Shown here piece after piece: positions 11,999 through 20,108 of a stretch of 64,000 nt of DNA. Numbering within the stretch: position 1 is the first letter of the stretch; each line of letters starts with the position of its first letter. The DNA is from Alicycliphilus denitrificans K601 (GTDB taxonomy: Bacteria; Pseudomonadota; Gammaproteobacteria; Burkholderiales; Burkholderiaceae_C). Below the pieces are notes generated by a model. The model ran no database searches, was not told the DNA's origin, and saw nothing but the letters and a program-made list of their open reading frames with translations. A program made the translations under genes and the position numbers. The stretch is taken from assembly GCF_000204645.1 (NCBI RefSeq), contig NC_015422.1, positions 2,249,001 to 2,313,000 on the forward strand. The letters are read 5' to 3'.

Positions 11999-12746
11999 CC
12001 CGGCCTTGGGGCGTCGCGGGACGCCCTTCGCATCGCGCCCACGCGGCGCGATGCCTGCGCGCCTTCGGCTTGTTCTCCAGGGGAAAGCCCTGCGGGCTAT
12101 CCCCGCCGCGCAGGCTTGGCGCCCCTGAGCACCGCCGACCCGGCTACGCCGGATCGGTCAGACCGCATTTGCAGCAGATCCACAATGCCTTGGGTGTGCT
12201 CGCCCTGATCTTGCTGTTTCTTCGGCATTGAAGGCTGGGCGTCCCCGGCCCCCTGGGAGATGGCCGGTCGCGCTGTCGTGCTGCGCATCGAGCCGCCTGC
12301 GGGGTTTCGCCCCTGACGGGCTTCCATCGTTCCCTCGCTCCGCTCGGCTGACGCCTTCGGCCCGGCTTCCAGCTTCGGGCCTGCGCGCTTCGCTTGCCGT
12401 GCGGTCGGCGTGTGGGATGGCCATTGCCATGTCCAGCCGTCTCCCCTGAATTCATCACCTTGTCCGCGACTGTAGCCCGCGCCCGTGTGCCGTCAAGGCG
12501 CGCAGGGCCGTGTCCTCGGCTGCGCCTGCGGGCCGCACCAACCCTGCGCTTGTCTCCTTGACGGCGCCCGTTCGCGCGCTCCTGACCGTCGCGGGCGATG
12601 AACTCAGGAAAGACGGTGAGAACCAGGCCAAGAGGGCCAACCGGGTTCCTCGTGCCGACCGCACCGAACAGCCGAAAGGCTGGGCTCCGAATCTAGGAAT
12701 CCGGTGTGCGGTTTTCTTCAACAGCCTTTTTGTTCAGGAGAAAGAC
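11999..12746 (+). other. Gene-free 748-base interval
   Basis: No coding sequence is supported; the short open frames here on both strands have no family resemblance and no start signals. It contains hairpin repeat copy A (12099-12157) and a long GC-rich leader in front of the DUF932 gene. The leader length is unusual and may hold a regulatory RNA or promoter region, which cannot be shown from sequence alone. Confidence 0.6.
12099..12157 (+). repeat. Intergenic hairpin repeat, copy A
   Basis: Shares atccccgccgcgcaggcttg and the following ggcgc with copies C and D, followed by a hairpin CCGacCCGGC-tac-GCCGGatCGG at 12135-12157. Two stacked stems (CCG/CGG and CCGGC/GCCGG) are separated by 2-base bulges. 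It lies about 100 bases after the stop of the first DUF2958 gene. Confidence 0.75.
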
Positions 12747-13577
12747 ATGCAAATCGCATCCCGTTTCGCTTCCCGCTCCCCGTCGCTGCGCAGCGACTAC
12801 CCGCTGTCCGATGACCAGATTCGCAGGGTGGCCCCGTCCATTTTCGCGGACGCCCCGCATGAGAGCCGTTCCGAACGATACAGCTACATCCCCACCGCCG
12901 CCGTTCTGACCGAGCTTCGCAAAGAAGGCTTCCAGCCCTTCATGGTGACGCAGACCCGTGTGCGCGATGAAGGCAAGCGCGAGCACACGAAACACATGCT
13001 GCGCCTGCGCCACGCCAGCCAGATCAACGGCGAGGAGGCTAACGAAATCGTGCTGCTGAACTCGCACGACGGCACCAGCAGCTATCAGATGCTGGCCGGA
13101 ATGTTCCGCTTCGTTTGCAGCAATGGCCTTGTCTGCGGCGACACCGTGGCCGATGTGCGCGTGCCCCACAAAGGCGATGTTTCCGGGCATGTCATCGAAG
13201 GCGCTTACGAAGTCTTGCGCGGCTTCAACCGGGTGAAGGAATCCCGCGATGCCATGCGCGCGATCACGCTGGATGAAAGCGAAGCCGAAGTGTTCGCCCG
13301 TTCCGCGCTGGCCCTCAAGTACGACCCCACCGACAACAAGCCCGCGCCCATCACCGAATCGCAAATCCTGATGCCGCGCCGGTTCGACGACCGCCGCCCC
13401 GACCTGTGGAGTGTGTTCAACCGCACGCAGGAGAACTTGACCAAGGGCGGATTGCATGGCCGCAGCGCCAACGGACGCCGCCAGCAAACCCGACCTGTGC
13501 AGGGCATTGATTCCGATGTGCGCCTGAACCGCGCCCTCTGGATGCTGGCCGATGGCCTGCGCCAGTTGAAAGCCTGA
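12747..13577 (+). CDS. DUF932 protein
   Basis: 276 residues from the ATG at 12747, preceded by CAGGAGAAAGAC. It matches the plasmid-borne DUF932 family: SERYSYIPTAAVLTELRKEG near residue 35, FMVTQTRVRDEGKREHTKHM, and EIVLLNSHDGTSSYQMLAGM, then FRFVCSNGLVCGD, the most conserved block. It is a usual neighbour of ParB-like and DUF2958 genes on broad-host-range elements. The molecular role is unknown. ParB-like gene follows after 80 bases on the same strand. Confidence 0.9.
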   Translation: MQIASRFASRSPSLRSDYPLSDDQIRRVAPSIFADAPHESRSERYSYIPTAAVLTELRKEGFQPFMVTQTRVRDEGKREHTKHMLRLRHASQINGEEANEIVLLNSHDGTSSYQMLAGMFRFVCSNGLVCGDTVADVRVPHKGDVSGHVIEGAYEVLRGFNRVKESRDAMRAITLDESEAEVFARSALALKYDPTDNKPAPITESQILMPRRFDDRRPDLWSVFNRTQENLTKGGLHGRSANGRRQQTRPVQGIDSDVRLNRALWMLADGLRQLKA

Positions 13578-13657
13578 ATCCCCACGCGGCGGGGGCAGGC
13601 AGCAGCCCTTGCCGCTTTCTTCTCTGCTGCATTCCCTAACCGCAAGGAGTTATCACC

Positions 13658-15724
13658 ATGAACGCCATCACCCAAACCGAAGCCCGCGCCATCCAAGCCC
13701 CCGAGCTGGAAGCTGCCGACCCCACGAAAAACCTGATTCTGGTTCCGCTGTCGCGGCTGGTGCTGCGCCCCACGGGCCGCAACGTGCGCAAAACCCCGCG
13801 CATGTCCATCTCCGAGCTGGCCGCGAGTATTCAGCGCGTGGGCCTGCTGCAAAACCTAATCGTGATTGCATCCGCCGATGGCGAGCATTACGAAGTCGTG
13901 GCCGGTGGCCGCAGGCTGGCCGCGTTGAAGCTGCTGGCGAAGAAGCACCGCATCGGCAAGGAATGGGAGGTGCCTTGCCTGCTGGTGGCCGATGGCACCG
14001 CCCGCACGGCCAGCCTCACCGAGAACGTGCAGCGCGAAGCCATGCACCCGGCAGACCAGTTTGAAGCCTTCGCGGCACTGGTGGCCGAAGGGCGACCCAT
14101 CGAGGACATTGCGGCAGATTTCAGCGTCACGCCGCTGGTGGTGCAGCGCCGCTTGAAGCTGGCGAACGTGTCGCCGCGATTGATGGCCGACTATCGGGCC
14201 GATGCCGTGAGCCTTGACCAGTTGATGGCGCTTGCCATCACCGATGACCACACCATGCAGGAAGCCGCGTTCTACCACGCGCCGCAGTGGCAGCGGCATC
14301 CCTCGCACTTGCGCGAACGCCTGACCGAAAGGGAAGTCGACGCCTACCGGCATCCGCTGGTGCGCTTCGTCGGGCTGGACACCTACGAAGCCGCAGGCGG
14401 CGGCATCCGCCGTGACCTGTTCGCGGAAGATGACGCGGGCGTGTATCTGACCGATGCCGCGCTGCTGGAGCGGCTGGCGCAAGACAAGCTGGCAGGCATC
14501 GCCGCCACTGTCCGCGCCGAGGGCTGGGCGTGGGTGGATGCCACGCCGGGCGTGACCCATGCGGACCTGCACGCCTTCCAGCCTGCGCCGAGGGAACGGC
14601 GCGAGCCGAACAAGCGCGAAGCCGCACGCATCGAGAAGCTGCAAACCAAGATGCACGAACTGGCCGAAGCCGTGGACGCCGCGATGGACGCCGACGACGA
14701 GGACAAGGCCGACGCCTTGCAGGAGGAAGGCGAAACCCTGGGTGAACAGTTGCAGGCGCTGGAAGATGGCTTGCAGGACTACGGCGCGAACGTGAAGGCC
14801 GCAGCCGGTGCCATCGTCACCATCGACCGCAACGGTGAAGCCGTGATTCATCGCGGGCTGCTGCGCGAAGCCGAGGCCAAGGCGCTGCGCACGCTGGAAC
14901 GGCTGCGCCAAGGTTTCAGCAGCGAAAGCGAAGCCGAGAACGACGACGAAGGCGAGGACGGAGACGACGAAAGGCAGCCCAAGATCGCTGCCATGTCCGA
15001 CCGGCTGGCGCAGCGCCTAAGCGCGCACCGCACCGCCGCGCTGCAAATCGAAGTCGCCCGGCACCCGCAAGCGGCGCTGGCCGCCGTGGTGCATAGCATG
15101 GTGCAGACCGTCTTGCAGGAAAGCCGCTATGGCTTCAAGCGCGATTCCTTGCCGCTGGGCGTGAGCCTGAAAGTGCAAGACCGGCTGGAAGGCATGGCCC
15201 CGGACTGGCCTCACTCCACCGCCGCCGTGGCACTGCGCGAACTGCAACAGGTAGCCGGCGAAGCCTTGCCGGAGGACAGCGCCGAACTGTTCGCCGCGCT
15301 GCTGGCGAAGCCGCAAGACGAACTGGTGCGGCTGCTGGCCGTGTGCGTGGCTTCCACGGTGGACGTGGTGACGCCTCGCGCCACGCCGCGCCAACCCGGC
15401 GTGGAACTGGCGCAGGCCGTGGGCCTCGACATGACCGCATGGTGGCAGCCGACCGCCGAGGGGTATTTCAAGCACGTTCCGAAGGCGGCAGTTCTGCAAG
15501 CCGTGGGCGAGTACGCGCCCGATCAGGTTTCCCGGCTGGCGAAGTTGAAGAAGGCCGACATTGCCAGCGAGGCCGAACGGCTGGCCGATGGCACGGGCTG
15601 GATGCCTGCCATCTTCAAGGCCGAAGGCCCGCAGGATGCCGCGCAGGAGGCAGGCCCGGAGCAGGACGCCCCGGAGGATGCCGAGGCAATGGCGGATGAA
15701 CCCACCGAGGCGCTGGCCGCTTGA
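13658..15724 (+). CDS. Long ParB/RepB/Spo0J-type partition protein
   Basis: 688 residues, about twice the length of chromosomal ParB. Residues about 28-130 are the ParB N-terminal nuclease-like domain, with VPLSRLVLRPTGRNVRK, ELAASIQRVGLLQNLIV, and the CTP-binding-like VVAGGRRLAALK and TENVQREAMHPADQ boxes. A helix-turn-helix follows (IEDIAADFSVTPLVVQRRLKLANV). Residues about 310-430 are Glu/Asp-rich and coiled-coil-like (EKLQTKMHELAEAVDAAMDA; SESEAENDDEGEDGDDE). The last 250 residues are an uncharacterised helical domain common to ICE-borne ParB-like proteins. The start is preceded by AAGGAG. Confidence 0.92.
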   Translation: MNAITQTEARAIQAPELEAADPTKNLILVPLSRLVLRPTGRNVRKTPRMSISELAASIQRVGLLQNLIVIASADGEHYEVVAGGRRLAALKLLAKKHRIGKEWEVPCLLVADGTARTASLTENVQREAMHPADQFEAFAALVAEGRPIEDIAADFSVTPLVVQRRLKLANVSPRLMADYRADAVSLDQLMALAITDDHTMQEAAFYHAPQWQRHPSHLRERLTEREVDAYRHPLVRFVGLDTYEAAGGGIRRDLFAEDDAGVYLTDAALLERLAQDKLAGIAATVRAEGWAWVDATPGVTHADLHAFQPAPRERREPNKREAARIEKLQTKMHELAEAVDAAMDADDEDKADALQEEGETLGEQLQALEDGLQDYGANVKAAAGAIVTIDRNGEAVIHRGLLREAEAKALRTLERLRQGFSSESEAENDDEGEDGDDERQPKIAAMSDRLAQRLSAHRTAALQIEVARHPQAALAAVVHSMVQTVLQESRYGFKRDSLPLGVSLKVQDRLEGMAPDWPHSTAAVALRELQQVAGEALPEDSAELFAALLAKPQDELVRLLAVCVASTVDVVTPRATPRQPGVELAQAVGLDMTAWWQPTAEGYFKHVPKAAVLQAVGEYAPDQVSRLAKLKKADIASEAERLADGTGWMPAIFKAEGPQDAAQEAGPEQDAPEDAEAMADEPTEALAA

Positions 15725-15786
15725 CCCGTGCAGAAGGCGAGCGCCCCGGCTTCGACCGGGGCGCTTCGCTGGAAGGAGAAGCCCCC

Positions 15787-15996
15787 ATGACCCGCACCAC
15801 TACCAGCCGCCCGCGCATGGCGGCGAGCTACGCGCCCGGCACGGTACGTGCCCGCCGCTGGCACGGCGATGGCGATGTGCGCGGCTACCGCCCGCCCTCG
15901 GGCTGGACGGCTCGCGCAGACCTCACCGACATTCATCCCATCACGGGCCACGCCTTGCCGCGAGCCGTGTGGTGGATCATCGAGACGAAGGAATAA
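15787..15996 (+). CDS. Small conserved ICE protein, unknown function
   Basis: 69 residues from the ATG at 15787, preceded by GGAAGGAG 16 bases ahead: MTRTTTSRPRMAASYAPGTV and onward. It is basic with many Arg and Trp, has no membrane segment, and ends PRAVWWIIETKE. It is placed right after the ParB-like gene and ahead of a double hairpin, as the last gene of that unit. An upstream in-frame start at 15721 overlaps the parB stop but gives a non-conserved-looking extension. I do not recognise a named family. Confidence 0.6.
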   Translation: MTRTTTSRPRMAASYAPGTVRARRWHGDGDVRGYRPPSGWTARADLTDIHPITGHALPRAVWWIIETKE

Positions 15997-16006
15997 CCGC
16001 GTTCAG

Positions 16007-16079
16007 CACCGCGCCCAGGCCGTTCCGCCCTGGGCGCGGTGAACTTCAAAAATCCGGGCGCGGCAGTGGCCGCGCCCGG
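16007..16079 (+). terminator. Paired strong hairpins after the parB unit
   Basis: First hairpin: caccgcgcccagg (16007-16019) pairs with cctgggcgcggtg (16029-16041). Second: ccgggcgcgg (16054-16063) pairs with ccgcgcccgg (16070-16079), with a short A-rich spacer tcaaaaa between them. Together they probably end transcription of the backbone unit before the convergent mer genes. Confidence 0.7.
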
Positions 16080-16200
16080 TGTTCAAGGCCAACAACCAAA
16101 TCAGAACGCCGCCGCTTTCGTAGAGGTTCAAGCTGCGGCGTCGAAAGCGCGAGCCTCCTGCCCACGCAGCGCGTCAGTCAGATTGCAGCCGTGGCGTCCA

Positions 16201-16428
16201 TCACGTGCTGCAACTTGAGCAACTCTGCTGCATTTGCATGGGCGGGCACTTGACCGATCCGTAGGAGCAGAAAACGCAGCAGTCGCCCGCCTTCGGCAGC
16301 AGCAACGTCTTGCACCGTTCGCACTCGTAGAAGAACTGGCAGGCATCGGTCGGCATGGTCTCACGCCTGACATGCCCGCAGTGCGGGCAGGTCAGCACCG
16401 ACTCCAGTGTGGGCGTGCCTGCTATCAT
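16201..16428 (-). CDS. GDCCVFCSYGS-motif cysteine-rich protein of the mer cluster
   Basis: 75 residues, 12 cysteines: CPHCG near the start, CERCKTLLLP in the middle, then the motif GDCCVFCSYGSVKCPP and a terminal CSSCST. It is recognised as the small GDCCVFCSYG protein that often closes short mer operons. The paired CxxC sets suggest zinc or mercury binding. Its ATG overlaps the merP stop (ATGA), so it is translated with merP. Function has not been established as far as I know. Confidence 0.8.
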   Translation of the reverse strand: MIAGTPTLESVLTCPHCGHVRRETMPTDACQFFYECERCKTLLLPKAGDCCVFCSYGSVKCPPMQMQQSCSSCST

Positions 16429-16703
16429 TTGTGCACCGTCGTAGGGTAGCCCGCGTCGGTGGTCGCCTTCACGAGCGTCGAGACTTGGGCCTGTTCTGCA
16501 TCGAACGTGACGGTCGCCGTCTTCTTGGCGAAGTCGATCCTGACCTGGCTAACGCCAGGCACCTTCTCCAGAGACTTCTTCACCGTGACCGGGCACAGCT
16601 CGCAGGTCATGTTCTGTACATTGAGCGTCGCCGTCTGGGGCGTTGCGGCCAGGGCAGCGAACGGCGACAGCGCGACGAGCAGCGATACGACTGATTTGCG
16701 CAT
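16425..16703 (-). CDS. merP: Periplasmic mercury-binding protein MerP
   Basis: 92 residues. Signal peptide MRKSVVSLLVALSPFAALAA, then one heavy-metal-associated (HMA) ferredoxin-like domain with the Hg-binding motif NMTCELCPVTVKKSLEKV. It scavenges Hg(II) in the periplasm and hands it to MerT. It is 10 bases downstream of merT and translationally coupled to the next cysteine-rich gene. The family length and motif are intact. Confidence 0.95.
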   Translation of the reverse strand: MRKSVVSLLVALSPFAALAATPQTATLNVQNMTCELCPVTVKKSLEKVPGVSQVRIDFAKKTATVTFDAEQAQVSTLVKATTDAGYPTTVHK

Positions 16704-16713
16704 GAAAGCTCCT

Positions 16714-17061
16714 TCAGAAAAACAAGGGTGCCAGCCAGGGCACCGACAACAAGGCGAGAAGCACCAGCGCAACGGCCCAGAAGATCAGCCGCTGGCGCTT
16801 GAGGACGCTCGATTGGGCGCAGGCGGCGCCGGGCTCGCAGGCCGGCTGTTGAAAGTACAGACGCTGAAACGCCAAACCCACGAACAGAAACGTTGCTGCA
16901 ATGAACCAAGGCCGCAGCGGCTCCAGCGCGGTGAGACTGGCGATCCAGGCACCACCGATGCCCATCATCAGCAGCACCAGCGGCACCACACAGCACACCG
17001 AGGCGCCGATGGCAGCCAGCGTCCCGGCGACGAGCGAGTTCTTGAAGTTGAAGGTGGACAT
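16714..17061 (-). CDS. merT: Mercuric transport protein MerT
   Basis: 115 residues with three membrane spans. The first has the vicinal Cys pair ASVCCVVPLVLLMMG that accepts Hg(II) from MerP; the loop after span two has ACEPGAACAQ, the second Cys pair on the cytoplasmic side. It imports Hg(II). In complete operons the ion is then reduced by MerA, which is absent from this window. It is transcribed divergently from merR through the operator at 17099-17120. Confidence 0.95.
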   Translation of the reverse strand: MSTFNFKNSLVAGTLAAIGASVCCVVPLVLLMMGIGGAWIASLTALEPLRPWFIAATFLFVGLAFQRLYFQQPACEPGAACAQSSVLKRQRLIFWAVALVLLALLSVPWLAPLFF

Positions 17062-17092
17062 GAGCGTGCGTGAACGTCTTCGACACGTGCCA

Positions 17093-17123
17093 CTCTAAAC
17101 TCCGTACCATGCTACGGAGTCAA
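17093..17123 (-). promoter_or_regulatory. merT promoter with MerR operator
   Basis: On the minus strand TTGACT (-35, 17118-17123) and TTAGAG (-10-like, 17093-17098) are separated by 19 bases. The spacer contains the dyad ACTCCGTA...TACGGAGT (17099-17120). The overlong 19-base spacer and central dyad are the hallmark of MerR-family control, where Hg-bound MerR twists the DNA to align the two boxes. Confidence 0.88.
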
Positions 17124-17134
17124 GGGGGCGACCA

Positions 17135-17530
17135 GTGAGCGCGCTGACGATAGGGGGTCTGGCTGACGAGGCTGGCGTAAACGTCGAGACCATCCGCTAC
17201 TACCAGCGGCGCGGGCTGATGCCGGAGCCGGACAAGCCGGCTCACGGGTATCGCCGCTACGACGCCACCACGGTCAAGCGCGTGCGCTTCATCAAGCGGG
17301 CACAGGCACTCGGCTTCACGCTGGAAGAGATCGGCGGCTTGCTCGAACTCGACGAGGCCCATGCCTGTGCCGAAACGCGCGAACTGGCCTCGCACAAGCT
17401 GGAGGCTATCGAAACCAAGCTGGCCGACTTGGCGGCGATGCGCAGGGCGCTCATGACTCTGCTGCGCCAGTGCGATGCGGGCGCGATGAAGGGTAACTGC
17501 CCCATCATCCACGCCCTGGGTGCGGACTGA
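17135..17530 (+). CDS. merR: Mercury-responsive regulator MerR
   Basis: 131 residues from a GTG start. The winged helix-turn-helix is at residues 4-40 (TIGGLADEAGVNVETIRYYQ then RRGLMPEP), followed by the dimer helix. The three Hg(II) ligands are C78, C113 and C122; their spacing (35 and 9) equals that of C82/C117/C126 in the classic Tn501 MerR, which marks Hg rather than Cu, Zn or Pb sensing. It represses and activates the divergent merTP genes. Confidence 0.94.
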   Translation: MSALTIGGLADEAGVNVETIRYYQRRGLMPEPDKPAHGYRRYDATTVKRVRFIKRAQALGFTLEEIGGLLELDEAHACAETRELASHKLEAIETKLADLAAMRRALMTLLRQCDAGAMKGNCPIIHALGAD

Positions 17531-17619
17531 TGCCCGCGAAGCTTCGATTTCCACACCCTTACTTCTGCCGTCACCCTGCATCCGGGTTTTTGCTGAGTGC
17601 AGACTGACTGGAGCGTGTC

Positions 17620-17771
17620 GGCGCGATGCGCCGCCGGGCTTTGCGGGCTGCGCCCCATGCCGACTTCGCCGTCACGGCCATTCGGCCTCAATCCCGCGCC
17701 TTCGCGCCTGCGGCACTGCGCGCTCTACTTGGCGCCCCTCGAATATCGCCGAACCGGCTATGCCGGCTCGG
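17620..17771 (+). repeat. Intergenic hairpin repeat, copy B (extended)
   Basis: The hairpin CCGaaCCGGC-tat-GCCGGctCGG is at 17749-17771. Upstream, the blocks gcgccgccgggct, gggctgcgcccc and gtcacggccattcgg are shared in the same order with copy C (18962-19018). Copies B and C therefore flank the DMT permease gene as direct repeats. Confidence 0.7.
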
Positions 17772-17791
17772 TCAAGCGCACGTCACATGCG

Positions 17792-18841
17792 CTAATGGCT
17801 GTGCTGGTGATGCACGTCCGGGAAATGCGGATGGCTGTGCAAGAGGGGCTCATGCCGATGCGGGTGGGCGTGCGGCTCGACGCCATCCCACGGGAAATCA
17901 TGGGTGTGGCGGTGGTGTTGGTCATGCACATGCCGATGGGCATGGGCCATCGGTTTATGCGTGTGTTCGTGCTCGTGCCGCTCGGTCAGGTGCAGCCAGA
18001 CACCTATTCCCATCAGCGCCGCCGCCAGCCAGAACACCCCCGAGGTCGGCTCACCCAGGGACACGATGGCGATGGCAGCGCCGATGAAGGGGGCTGTCGA
18101 GAAATACGCGCCCGCGCGCGCCGAACCGAGGCCGCGCAAGGCCAGCACGAACAGCACCAGGCTGACGCCGTAGCCGGCCAACCCGACGCTCATGGCCTGC
18201 GCCACGCGCGGCCACGCCGGCAGCGTGGCGCCGAGCGCCAGGGCCAGCGCGAGGTTCGTGACGCCCGCCACCAGCCCTTTGGTGCCGGCGATGAATACGG
18301 CATCGGAGGCCGACACCTTGCGTGTCAGGTTGTTGTCCACCGCCCAGCACAGGCAGGCGCCGACCACGGCCAGACTGCCCAGCGTGCTGCTGTGTCCCAT
18401 GCCATCGTGTTGTGGCCAGGCCAGCAGCAGGCCGCCCGCCACGATGAAGGCCATGCCCAGCACGATACGCCGGTCGGCGTTTTCGTGGAAGACGACCCAT
18501 GCCAGCACGGCCGTCAGCACCGCTTCCATGTTGAGCATTAGCGAGGCATCGGCGGCCGTGGTGTGCGTCAGCCCGATCATCAACAGCAAAGGGCCAAGCA
18601 CGCCGCCGCTGGCGATGGCGCCGAGCAGCCAGGGCCATTCCCATGCGGGCAGGCTGGGCGCGGCAAAGCCGCGATCCCTGATGAGGCGAACTGTCCACAG
18701 GCCGATGCCGCTGCCCAGGTACAGCAGTCCGGCCAGCATGATGGGTGAAACGTCACCGACCATCTGCTTGGCAAAGGGCGTGCTGGCGCCGAACAGCAGT
18801 GCGGCCGCCAGGGCGGCGAGGATGGACGAGCGTCCGGTCAT
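17792..18841 (-). CDS. DMT/EamA-family permease with His-rich C-terminus
   Basis: 349 residues from the ATG at 18841. Two EamA repeats give about ten membrane spans (residues about 5-285), with SMTGRSSILAALAAALLFGA at the start and a central ENADRRIVLGMAFIVAGGLL. The final 60 or so residues are a cytosolic or periplasmic tail with about 23 histidines in His-x-His runs (for example HEHEHTHKPMAHAHRHVHD). Such tails bind Ni, Zn, Co or Cu. It probably exports a metal or a metal-chelating metabolite, an inference from the tail and the neighbouring mer genes. An upstream in-frame ATG (18961) lacks support. It is flanked by hairpin repeats B and C. Confidence 0.82.
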   Translation of the reverse strand: MTGRSSILAALAAALLFGASTPFAKQMVGDVSPIMLAGLLYLGSGIGLWTVRLIRDRGFAAPSLPAWEWPWLLGAIASGGVLGPLLLMIGLTHTTAADASLMLNMEAVLTAVLAWVVFHENADRRIVLGMAFIVAGGLLLAWPQHDGMGHSSTLGSLAVVGACLCWAVDNNLTRKVSASDAVFIAGTKGLVAGVTNLALALALGATLPAWPRVAQAMSVGLAGYGVSLVLFVLALRGLGSARAGAYFSTAPFIGAAIAIVSLGEPTSGVFWLAAALMGIGVWLHLTERHEHEHTHKPMAHAHRHVHDQHHRHTHDFPWDGVEPHAHPHRHEPLLHSHPHFPDVHHQHSH

Positions 18842-19720
18842 AGAGCGAGAACCTGCGAATCGAGGGGCACCTATCACCTTACACCGATTCCGTAACTCGT
18901 CGGTGATACGGGGCGCTTCGGTTGATTGGAGCTTTTGATGCGGCATGGCGTGTCGACGCAAAGCGCCGCCGGGCTATTGGGCTGCGCCCCGTGCCTCGTT
19001 CCGAGTCACGGCCATTCGGGCGTCTATCCCTCACGCCTACGCGCCTGCGGCGCTGCGCGCCACGCTTGCCTCCGGGGGATCGGCGCAAGGCCCATCCCCG
19101 CCGCGCAGGCTTGGCGCTCCTGCGATACCGCCGAACCGGCGACGCCGGATCGGCCAGGGCCAGCGCCCCGCCGTATGGGCGGTGCTCGGTGGGTGCGCCG
19201 TGGCTTGCTGCGGCGGGTTGTGCGAATGCGTGCCGTCCCCGACGCTTTGGCAGTTCGTTGCCTATGTGTCACGAATGACGGTTAACAGATATGCCACCCG
19301 GCCCTCCTTGGGGCTCCACACCGCACTGCAAGCATGGCTGCCTGCGTGGGAAGGGACGTGTTCCTGCTGGTCGTTGGGGAATGGCCTTGCCGAGTCAGGG
19401 GGCGTGCCGCTGAAACCGTCGTGTGGGGATGCCGAGCTGGCGATGTCTCCTTTCGGGGTATGGGTTCGGCCCAAGGCGTCCTTGTGTTGTTGTGAATCCT
19501 GGCGGGGGCACGGCTGCGCCTCGGACTTCATGGCTGCAACCGTCCGGCGAAAACAATTTCCCCTGCGCTGCGCGCATTCCTCGCGGGCCAAATTCTTTTC
19601 GCCTCCCGGTGCTCCACTGCGTTGCGCCCACAAGCGGTGCAGCCAGCCCGTCCCCCGCCGGTCGGATCACAACAAGGACGCGATGGGCGCGAACCTTGTT
19701 CAACCGTAAGGAGATTCATC
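18842..19720 (+). other. Gene-free 879-base interval
   Basis: No gene is supported here. The first part is the leader of the DMT permease (minus strand) and repeat copy C. The second part (about 19200-19720) is a GC-rich leader in front of the DUF736 gene. A 123-codon open frame on the minus strand in this part has no recognisable family and no start signal, so I do not call it. Confidence 0.55.
19094..19153 (+). repeat. Intergenic hairpin repeat, copy C
   Basis: Contains atccccgccgcgcaggcttg, then ggcgc, and the hairpin CCGaaCCGGC-gac-GCCGGatCGG at 19131-19153. The block extends upstream to about 18962, where it matches copy B. Confidence 0.75.
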
Positions 19721-20035
19721 ATGGCAACCATCGGCACCTTCACCGCGGACAAAGACGGTTTCACTGGCACGCTGCGTACCCTGACCCTCAACGTCAAGGC
19801 CAAGCTGGTTCCCAACGACAAGGGGGACAACGAACACGCCCCCGACTTCCGCGTGCAGGCGGCTGGCTATGACATCGGCGCGGCGTGGCGCAAGGTCAGC
19901 AAGGCCGAGCGGCTCTACATCTCCGTGACCCTGGATGATCCTTCGTTCCCGGCAACGGTCTATGCCCGGCTGATCGAGGAGGAAGGCGGCACGCACAACC
20001 TGATCTGGTCGCGCAGCAAGCCCCAGGTGGCCTGA
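19721..20035 (+). CDS. DUF736 protein
   Basis: 104 residues from the ATG at 19721, preceded by [26 protein letters not shown] is the standard DUF736 start; [20 protein letters not shown], then [19 protein letters not shown], follows. The family is almost confined to plasmids and ICEs of Proteobacteria, upstream of replication and transfer genes as here. It is predicted to be a small all-beta cytosolic protein. Function is unknown. Confidence 0.92.
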   Translation: MATIGTFTADKDGFTGTLRTLTLNVKAKLVPNDKGDNEHAPDFRVQAAGYDIGAAWRKVSKAERLYISVTLDDPSFPATVYARLIEEEGGTHNLIWSRSKPQVA

Positions 20036-20108
20036 CGGCCGCCAGCGCCCCGCCCACGCGGCGGGGCGCTGCGCGTTTCGCTTTTCTCCCGGGGAAAGCC
20101 TTGCGGCT

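Noticed and set aside
12455..12721. An 88-codon minus-strand frame upstream of DUF932
   Set aside because: Arg/Ala/Ser-rich with no family match; typical of random GC-rich frames.
17597..18541. A 314-codon frame antisense to the DMT permease
   Set aside because: No family, and its His-rich-looking parts mirror the permease tail. The permease frame has membrane spans and a start.
19262..19633. A 123-codon minus-strand frame upstream of DUF736
   Set aside because: No recognisable family, no ribosome site, and lies in a leader region with other equally long random frames.
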